A stretch of DNA of 22,014 nt from Folioceros fuciformis (Eukaryota > Anthocerotophyta > Anthocerotopsida > Anthocerotales): assembly GCA_049999805.1 (NCBI GenBank), contig JBNGIO010005936.1, positions 1 through 22,014 on the forward strand. The letters run 5' to 3'. Every line of letters starts with the position of its first letter. Within the stretch, counting starts at the first letter, position 1. This document shows positions 14,736-22,014 of this stretch, in pieces. The translations under genes were made by a program, and so were the position numbers. The notes under the pieces are model-generated. The model was not told where the DNA came from and ran no database searches. It saw only the letters and a program-made list of their open reading frames with translations.

Positions 14736-17324
14736 ATGGCTGAGAACGTGCAGAGTCATCACCAACAGAGCCAGGGCTCTAGTGGAGGAACCAATTTCTC
14801 GCCCTGGGTGTCTGTCTTAAATCTTTGCAATGCTGCGATCGGGGCTGGTGTATTGTCCTTTCCCTTTGCTTTCAGGTAACAAAAGTGCACAACTCCAGGA
14901 CCACGCATGTTGGAATTTTTGACGAATAACAACCTGCCGAATCAAGAAAGCAAAGCGGCTACTGTCTTTTGTATAGGCAAACAGGGATTGTGGGGGGGCT
15001 TTTCTTCACGGGACTCATATGGCTGTTGGAGGTTGCGGCTTTGTGTCTCCTGGTTCGCGCATCCGACTCTTACAACGCCAAGAGCTATCAGGTACCGGGC
15101 TAAGCCTGAAATGTCGAACAAATTCTCTACTATGAACTGCTTCGCTTCCGAGAAGTCTGAGGTTTGCAATTCTGTTGCAGCAACTTGTGCAGATAACACT
15201 CGGTCCCAAGATGGCTGTCATCACATCTGTGACCATGATGGTTTTCCTTATCGGAGGTCTGATTTCCTACCTTATCATCACAGGTGCGCTAACCCTCGCC
15301 TCTTTCAGGCTAAGACTGTTTCGTGCCCTCTCATAATCAGCCTTTAAATCTCACTAGTGCTTTCCACAGTCGTTGAACGATCTAGCTTGCTGTAGCAGGA
15401 GATGTGTTTGAGCCCATCTTTGCTGCGGTCTTCGGGCCGGAAAGTAAATTTGCCGATCGAAGGTAAATGGAAGCTGAAATGTTGTCGATATCCCTCGTCA
15501 TGGACAAGGGGGCTCATATGTACACGTGGTGGTCCCTGTCACTTACGTTTCTTCATTTCTGCAGAGTTGTCATCAGCCTATGTGCGACTTTAGTTGTTCT
15601 GCCTCTTGCATGGAAGAGGAACTTGAAGGATCTAAAGTTCACCAGTATTTTGTCGGTAAATGCTCCTCGAATCTTCCTTCGTTTGACTTCTTCCCTTTCG
15701 AATAAGGACTTAACTCCATGACCAACAATCCTTCTCTCTCAACAACTTTGTGTCTTGCGCTATGAGTAGGTGGGAATACTCTTGTACTTGACGGTGGTGT
15801 TAATTTTATCTGGAGCCGCCAAATTTTCTAAGGAAGGTCTTCCAGAAAAGGTAGGCTTCTAAGCACACAAAGGCTGCTGACGGCCGAGAGTCAGAGATAG
15901 TGATTCCAAGAGAAGCACTAGTGCTGCAGGTTTCAGTTTTCAATTTCCAGCTTTACCATCTGTTTGGTGTTTGCCATGTATTGTATCAGGTGAATGTGTT
16001 TACGGGAGGGATAAAGGCCTTCATAGCGATGGACATTGTTGTATTTGCTTTTCACTGTCACATTCAGGTACTTCCTTATACTTGATTGCTGAATTTTCCC
16101 TTATGGGGAGTCTTATTGCGCAGCTGCAAGTGTGTGAACCCTGCATCACATAGTTGTCATGTCTAGATACCAAGGTCAATGAGAGCCAGCATGCTTGTTT
16201 CAGTGAACAAAGTCCAGGCTATTCATTCCTCATAACTTTGATCTGCATGTTGATCAGGCGACTGTGCTGTCAGGTGTTTCCAATATACACAGAGTTAGCC
16301 GGAAACCCAGACCCCCTGTTTGGAGTCAAAAGCGAGACTGTAGGTGTGGAGGATGCCGAGCAATTGATACCAACTGGTGGTGGAAGTGAGATTTATTTAA
16401 GTAGTGGCAAGCCGAGAACCAATGCCCGAATTCAGATCATGGATCAAATCATCGTGTGCTCGATGCTTGTTTGTGTCACGGGCTATTGCGTGGTAAGGAG
16501 TCAGCTTTCAACTCACGTGCTTGCATGTTTGTATGTGAGGTTCACCTTCCTGAGTAATTCATCGGATTGCATCCACTCTAGGTCGGTGAAGTGGGTTACT
16601 TGATGTTTCCAGACGTTGATGGTGACCTGCTCAAGAGTTTTGGAAACGACAACTTCGCTATGAATGTTGCACGGGTTGGCATGGCTGTGGTATGTGTTCT
16701 GGTTGCAGCCAATTTAGCATGACTGTTGTATGTATTGTACAGTTGCATCAAATTGGTCCATGGTCGTCGGTCTCTTACTTGTCTTCCATAATTTCAGGTT
16801 GCTATGGTCTGCTACCCACTAGCCAACCATCCAGCAAGATCCATTATGGATGATGCCATTAAACACACGTTCAGACTGACAGACGAGAGTTATGCAGTTG
16901 AGCGCCATGCAGGGTTGACATTATCCTTCTTCCTGCTGTCCCTCATGACAGCGTTGGTGCTTACCGACCTTGGAATGGTAAGTCCCCCCCCCCCTCTTTC
17001 CTCGATTACAATATAAAGCTGGTGTCTTCGGAGCAGGTAACTGCTGTTTTCCGTCCTACTTGCCAGGTTTTCTCCATTGTTGGCGCAACAGGAGGGGTGA
17101 TGGTGATCTTTGTCTTTCCGGGATTGTTGTTAATACAGCAAGGGTCAAGAAACGAACTGTCCAAGTTGATGGCAGGCTCTGATATAGACGTAGAAGATAA
17201 GACTAGTCGTCACGTCAGCAGTTTCTCCAACTGGCTTGCAATTTTCTTGGGTTCTGTGATTATCGGCTTCGGAGTCCTCATCTTCATCGCCACGTTCTAC
17301 GTAACAGTTAACAAACTGGCATGA
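14736..17324 (+). CDS. Amino acid transporter, AAAP family (AVT6/SLC38-like)
   Basis: Multi-pass secondary amino acid transporter, probably vacuolar or endomembrane by analogy with plant AVT proteins; the substrate is not predictable. Exons: 14736-14875, 14977-15091, 15181-15283, 15399-15462, 15565-15655, 15770-15850, 15990-16067, 16274-16492, 16582-16689, 16798-16977 and 17067-17324. All joins keep frame and give 478 aa, typical of AVT6/SLC38 members, which have about 11 membrane spans. Span 1 has the family signature NLCNAAIGAGVLSFPFAFR (29-47). Other conserved parts are GPKMAVITSVTM, AFHCHIQVFPIYTEL and the final span FLGSVIIGFGVLIFIATFY. A hydrophilic loop (about 270-320, beginning after NPDPLFG) sits mid-protein. 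ATG 14736 is the first in-frame ATG; the preceding residues are not conserved in the family. Intron 10 starts with a run of about a dozen C. Confidence 0.92.
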
Positions 17325-18290
17325 TGTACACATTGTAAAGACCAGTGTTCCAGCAACGTTATTTCAGGTGCCTGAATCCCATGCCGGGTGCACGGCCGTT
17401 ATGGCTGGATGAGAGTTCCCATGGACAATGGCTGTCAGAGGTGATCGTTTCCATAAAGTACAAGTATTCATTGGCCGGAGCAGATACTCAGCGCGTCTTT
17501 TTCGACTGGCCACACCAGTCTTAAGTGTACCACAGCTTTCCTGGCAAAGATATCTCGTCCAGACGCCTGCACATTGCCACGTTAAAGTGCAGTTCACTAA
17601 TTGCTCCACAGACTCAAAATATAGCGCATGGGACGAATCGGATAACGCAGCCTGTATACAGCGCCTTGTAAGCAGGCGGAAATTGCTCGATCGCTGCAGG
17701 CTGACGCGTCAGAGAAAGCATCCCATCGAGGGTACGTCCCTCTTTATGCCACATGGTGCGGAAAAGCAAGATACCGACCGCTACATGTGATCTGTCCCAC
17801 AAGCGAGCGAACTGAAAAGATTTAAATGTCTTGCCACCGTGCTGCTTGTACACAGGTGTCCATGGATAGGAAACCTAAAAGTGTGAGACTTCATGAGTCT
17901 AGACCTAGACTCACACTACCAACTCTGAATTTAAATTGTACTTGTTAAGTTAAAGAACTGCCAGACTCACCCTCTCTGGGATCCACATCTGCTGAAAAAT
18001 ACAACCCTTGCGCCTACGCATTAGGAGCAGAAGTTGTCAGCTAGAGTGAAGGAAAAGGGAGCACAAGCATCGCATGCTACTAAGCGCAAGGAAAAAGTAG
18101 GAATGCTCCATCGGGAACATAGTGCAACCTGAAAGGTCTTCGATAAGAGGTCAAAGCTGCAGGACTGGTACTCTGAGGCACCAGAGAGGGATACGAGGGA
18201 ACGGGCTTCCATCCACTTGCAAAGGACAGGACTATGACACCCTGCATCAAGGCAAGCTCATTCCTTAGGACAAAGCAAGCTAGGGAACGA
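17325..18290. other. Convergent intergenic region between the transporter and PLATZ genes
   Basis: Both flanking genes end here, so this interval holds two 3' untranslated regions in opposite orientation. I found no further gene; open frames are short and domain-free. A near-palindrome lies at 17882-17917. Confidence 0.5.
17895..17912. repeat. 18-bp near-perfect palindrome
   Basis: gagtctag (17895-17902) and ctagactc (17905-17912) are perfect reverse complements separated by two bases. An outer pair, agtgtgag (17880-17887) and ctcacact (17910-17917), is also complementary and overlaps the inner arm. It may be a 3'-end hairpin or a footprint of a small element. Confidence 0.55.
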
Positions 18291-19532
18291 TTAGTAACTG
18301 GGCGATCGGTGAGGTGTGCCCTTCCTTCTGTTCACGGAGGGTAGAAACATGACATGATCTTTGGGAGAGGCAGCAGCAGCGGCTTTGAAGGGCCCACTAT
18401 TTCTGCTCTTCTTCAGTGGAGGCGCTGGGGTTGGTGTGGACGAGACAGCGCCGCAACCTACGCTGTCATCCTGATCAGTAGATGCCGACGAGATTTCCGA
18501 TTGCGGCTTGTCCAACACGGAATTGGGAGACGACTCCTCTTCAATTTCCACCTTGCCAATCTTGTCGCTGTCCGGTGGCGAGCAGGGGCAGAAGTCTGTA
18601 AAGGGCAGACTGTTACAGCTTGGCATCAAACCCGCCCATTCCAATCCTTGGTTGATCGCGGCATCTACCTGAAGCACATATCATATCACTTCACCATTTG
18701 ACCTCAATTCACGCTCCTCTGCTAAGTGCGGCAAACCTGAGATTCCGCCATTGAGCTTACCTTGCAGGCCACGGAGCAATAGCGGTAAGCGTCTTGCAGA
18801 CTCCTGTCGCACGTTTCACACGAATTGCCCTGTCCTTTGGCAGGTCGGGGCTGAGGCCTCTGGTTTAGGAACACCACGCGCGCGCTGTTAATGATATAAG
18901 TCTGCAAGCACAGCGAGACCCCGAGGCATGAGCTACTAAATCTTGCATCGTGATCTCTCCCTCACTCTCTGAGACGCAACCTGGGTTCGTAGATTGGAGA
19001 TCCGAGAAGATATGACGCGACATTTTCGACCTCATACCTGCACTAGCGCGCAGTCCACCAATTTTTGGATGTCTTGGAGTCGAATTACATCATGATAGAC
19101 ATATCTTCGGATCTGAAAGTAGACTCCGAAATTTGAATCAAGAAGCTCAGAAATCAAGGAAGTCAGCTAACCGTACACCAAATACCGGGACTGAATTCTC
19201 TCGGCAATGGGCACATCTCCCACATCTAGCAGCAGCCAGCAAGCTGAGAAAGCGAAACAAGAAAACATTTGCCACGAGCACTACTGCGCCGGAACGGAGA
19301 AATCTGGCTGGCTTCGTACCTGGAGGAGACGGTGGGTCCGATGGGCAGAGAGGCAATGCGTGCAGATGCTGTCATTACAATCCAGACAAAAAATATTCCT
19401 CTCATTCTTCTTAGCAGCGGCGTGCTTGAGGCAGGGACTGAAGAACTTCTCCGTGAGCAGCGCCTCCAACCAATCTGGCCTTTGAGGCACTACAGTAATA
19501 GCATATCCCACCTGCACATGTACAGCCACCAT
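18291..19532 (-). CDS. PLATZ family zinc-dependent DNA-binding protein
   Basis: Plant-specific nuclear protein that binds A/T-rich DNA; known members act as transcriptional repressors or affect RNA polymerase III. Exons on the minus strand: 19532-19320, 19112-19038, 18901-18761 and 18668-18291; all phase 0, 268 aa. The two family zinc patterns are fully present: C34-x2-H37-x11-C49-x2-C52-x4-C57-x2-C60-x3-H64-x2-H67, and C124-x2-C127-x10-C138-x3-C142. Between them lie conserved stretches [20 protein letters not shown] and [20 protein letters not shown]. The C-terminal 125 residues are low-complexity (Ser/Pro/acidic, then Pro-rich with [11 protein letters not shown], a possible nuclear signal) and not conserved. 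ATG 19532 is the first ATG in the exon 1 frame, but a further upstream exon cannot be excluded because residues 1-17 are not conserved. Confidence 0.92.
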
Positions 19533-20300
19533 AATTGAGCACCGAACCAGCAATCGCCGCGAATTCCACTGCCGTCAACACCAATTGGGAATGCCACTTG
19601 TGGCAGTTCTAGCAGACCAAACGAATTCCGAGCACGAAGCAAACATTGCGGCCGCAGGATCGTCCCATACCATGTCTCGCCTCGACGCTGCAGAAAGGCC
19701 CTTTCGGCAGGGAGGAGGGGAAACGGGAGGAGAGGCGAGCCACGGTGCGCAGGCAACGCGTAAGGGACAATCGCGGTCGAGGGTGCGAAACCTCTCTCAT
19801 CTGGGCTGGCTGCCAGAGCTTGCAGCGAGGCAGAGAGAGGCCCAGGGAGCAGAGTGCAGCAGAGCAGCGCAGAGCAGAGCGTTCAGAGATCAGCGCGAGT
19901 CGCGGGCGGCGAAACCCAGTCCGTCCCGGCGAATGCTCCGCCACTCCGGCTCCCGCTCTCGCTCTTTTCAAACCCGAACGGGCTACGGTGATCCGATCCC
20001 GGGCGGAGAGCCGCCAATCCAGCCCACCAGTGGTAGAAAGAGTCCGTGCTCTGGCCCCCCTCTTGCCGGGATCCTGTGGACAAGGCTGAATTCGGACTCC
20101 ACAGATCCCAACCAGCTTCCGGCCCCCGGGCCAGCATACATCCAGTATGTAGCGGATGGCTTACACGCGGATAGGCTTTCTGGAACCAACTTACCCGGTC
20201 TCCGTACACACCACCTGACCGAGACTTCCAATCCCGAAGTTGGACGGCCGCGAGCTGCGAGCACCACACCCGCCTCGTCTCTGCCCTGTGTGTTATTAAG
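19533..20300 (-). other. GC-rich upstream region of the PLATZ gene
   Basis: This is the probable promoter and 5' leader of the PLATZ gene. It is GC-rich and open in several frames on both strands, including about 240 codons on the plus strand (19585-20307). The predicted peptides are Arg/Ser/Pro-rich with no domain, as expected from composition. No exon can be supported. Confidence 0.45.
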
Positions 20301-20305
20301 ATTTT

Positions 20306-20376
20306 AAAACATGACAGAAGTAGAAATATATGTGGATTCATGTTTTATTATATATTTAAAATAATTTTATTTCTGT
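20306..20376. repeat. Small inverted-repeat structure (foldback or MITE-like)
   Basis: Two nested inverted repeats occur: aaaacatga (20306-20314) with tcatgtttt (20338-20346), perfect over 9 nt, and acagaagtagaaat (20314-20327) with aattttatttctgt (20363-20376), imperfect over 14 nt. The structure sits exactly at the change from GC-rich to AT-rich DNA. No clear target-site duplication was seen. Confidence 0.4.
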
Positions 20377-21132
20377 TCAGGGTTCAGAAAGAAAGCATCA
20401 ATAAACACACAAGAGAAACTAATGGGAGAAAAGGCGTACATAGTTTATGGAAAAAGATAGACGATTCCATCCACCCAACAATGCAGAGAATTGACCCTAA
20501 GAGTGTATTTTATTGAAAAGAGATGGTAGATCCCATCTACCCAAAAATGAAAACCAAACAACATGAAAAGGGTTCAAGGCAGGACGAGGGATAAGCTCTA
20601 ACAAAGAGCTCTTAGCTTGTCATGTGAAATGACTAAGCACCTACCTACCACTACCAATGCCAAAAAAGCTGCCAAACGTGCAATTCTCATAATCTTGTAA
20701 TGCACATTGGCCATTCCTCTTTGTAAAGCAATGAAGACATGTTGCCAAAAGAATGTCACTATAGAGGAAAGGGTGCAAAACCTCATTGGGCATAATGCAC
20801 TTTCACACACTCTTTAGTAAGCCTTGAAAAGTCATTGCTTATTACTCCACCCCATAAGGTCTGAAGAAGCCTTGAAAAGTCCTTGCTCATTACCCCACCC
20901 CATAGGTCCAAAGAGTAAGGGGACAAAGACATGATCATCCATACAAAAGAGAGATAAGGGGATTATACATGCTAAGTCGATCTCACAACAAAGTAGGATA
21001 GCCTACCAATATGCTCAATGATTTACAATCAAAATATAAATTGTATGTATAAACATCATTAGGTAGATCCATCCAAAAATTATAAGACTTGTTCTAAGTC
21101 ATTTCACAATAGTATACTCAATTGATTTATAG
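20377..21132. other. AT-rich intergenic DNA without a recognised gene
   Basis: Low-GC sequence with short related segments: attccatccaccca near 20465 and atcccatctaccca near 20530, each followed by an A-rich tail, and a 48-bp duplication at 20821-20914. No coding region, RNA gene or clear promoter was found. Confidence 0.5.
20821..20914. repeat. Imperfect direct repeat, 48-bp period, two copies
   Basis: Copies start at 20821 and 20869 with gccttgaaaagtc, and both continue with ttgct, attac and ccaccccata. A few substitutions and a small length difference separate them. Non-coding. Confidence 0.75.
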
Positions 21133-22012
21133 TTAAATTATATATATCAACATCACTAGTTTGCCTTGGAGGTCTTCTACTTGCTGCAGCACCTCCATTC
21201 GCTTCCGTGTGAGCTCCTTTTCGGCATCCAAGGCCCGGTTTTGCTTCCTTCGGTAGCAATCTCGGTCCACAATGTGCTACATGCAGAGTAGCAATCTCGG
21301 TCCACGATGTGCTACTTGCAGGGTAGCAATCTCGGTCCACGAGGTGCTACTTGCAAGGTAGCAATCTCAGTCCACGATGTGCTACTTGCAAGGTAGCAAT
21401 CTCGGTCCACGATGTGCTACTTGCAGGCCTCTTGAAGGTCTGCCTCCCACTTTAGCCAGACCATGCGTTCTTCTACGTGCGTGGCCTCCATCACAATCCC
21501 TTGAGTCTACAATAGTCAATCACACTCAGATTGCACCTCTCCCTACCTGCTCTACACTCCGAGTCTTGAGGTCCGTCAGCTCCTTTATGCAACCATCCCG
21601 CTCTTCCCGTAGCTTCGTGGACTCCTTTTGGAGTTCCGAGGTGAGCCCGATCGCTTGGTCCTTAAGGGTAGTTAACTGAGCTGCTAATTTCGGACATCCG
21701 ACTTCGAAGGTCAATGTTCTCACCTTCCCGAGCAGCAACTTGTCCGAAAGACCGGGCTAGGCCTTCAACGACTGAGGTCACAATCCCCTAGGCCGCATCT
21801 GTGGCTCCTTTGGAAGTGGCTTCAAAGTAGAACTAATAATTGGGCGGCAATTTCACCCTTCCAAAGGAAATCCAGTTGGCCTTCCTCATCACCTCTAGGT
21901 TGGTGATGCCTCCGTCGATGATGTCTTCCAAAATGACAGAGCAAGGTAGAACCTTCCTCCTGGCCGATTCTTCTTCACTCAATCTCAAAGCAGGGGGGGT
22001 ATAGTCCTTATA
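21133..22012 (-). pseudogene. Decayed coiled-coil gene, probably from a mobile element
   Basis: Minus-strand reading gives protein-like, Glu/Lys/Leu-rich sequence that keeps changing frame. Segment 1 (22012 to about 21680) contains DIIDGGITNLEVMRKANWIS but is broken by TAG at 21835-21833 and 21790-21788. Segment 2 (about 21700-21539), in a second frame, is strongly heptad-like (LTSELQKESTKLREERD). Segment 3 (about 21506-21424), in a third frame, includes VWLKWEADLQEA. Segment 4 (about 21250 to the TAA at 21135-21133) returns to the frame of segment 2 (RALDAEKELTRKRMEVLQQV). The 35-bp repeat array separates segments 3 and 4. The gene continues beyond the window. A coiled-coil protein in repeat DNA suggests a transposon-encoded structural protein, but no reverse transcriptase, integrase or transposase is visible to prove it. 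A roughly 44-nt gap between segments 2 and 3 with gt...ag ends could be a very short intron. Confidence 0.6.
21253..21427. repeat. Tandem repeat, 35-bp unit, five copies
   Basis: Five head-to-tail copies begin at 21253, 21288, 21323, 21358 and 21393. Each reads gtagcaatctcggtccacga followed by tgtgctacttgcagg, with one to four changes per copy. There are no spacers, so it is not a CRISPR array. The unit is not a multiple of three, so each copy rotates the reading frame of the minus-strand gene in which it lies. Confidence 0.95.
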
Positions 22013-22014
22013 GG

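Noticed and set aside
19585-20307. A 240-codon plus-strand open frame upstream of PLATZ
   Set aside because: The translation is Arg/Ser/Pro-rich, similar-length frames exist on the other strand, and no domain is visible. High GC explains the lack of stops.
21253-21427. CRISPR-like array
   Set aside because: Units are directly adjacent with no unique spacers, and the context is a plant genome.

Overview
The window is nuclear DNA from a land plant. The evidence is a PLATZ zinc-binding factor (a plant family), a SUD1/DOA10-type ubiquitin ligase close in length to the Arabidopsis protein, and many short GT-AG introns, mostly 75-140 nt. Exons are near 50% GC and introns are small, which would fit a bryophyte or lycophyte genome, but I cannot name the species from sequence alone.

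Layout. Positions 1-1260 are AT-rich repeat DNA with an LTR-like fragment and three sets of direct repeats. From about 1.9 to 19.5 kb there is a dense island of five genes: (1) a RecQ-family helicase with WRN-like domain order (helicase, RQC, HRDC, WRN-type helix-turn-helix), 1977-6742, +; (2) an intronless, GC-rich MOSC-domain protein of the mARC type, 6756-7685, -; (3) a SUD1/DOA10/MARCH6-type ER ubiquitin ligase, 9519-13946, +, 9 exons, 1180 aa; (4) an AVT6/SLC38-type amino acid transporter, 14736-17324, +, 11 exons, 478 aa; (5) a PLATZ protein, 18291-19532, -, 4 exons, 268 aa. After about 20.3 kb the DNA turns AT-rich again. It ends in a decayed minus-strand coiled-coil gene, probably from a mobile element, carrying five tandem copies of a 35-bp unit.

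Genes 1 and 2 converge with only 13 bp between their stop codons; genes 4 and 5 also converge, about 1 kb apart. The genes do not form a pathway. They look like an ordinary housekeeping neighbourhood (DNA repair, molybdenum enzyme, ER protein degradation, amino acid transport, transcription). I do not see a new multi-gene system. The points most worth checking are an in-frame TAA near the 3' end of the helicase gene, the intronless MOSC gene, and the structure of the decayed coiled-coil gene. Exon limits were read by hand from splice consensus, frame continuity and family conservation; none has transcript support here.
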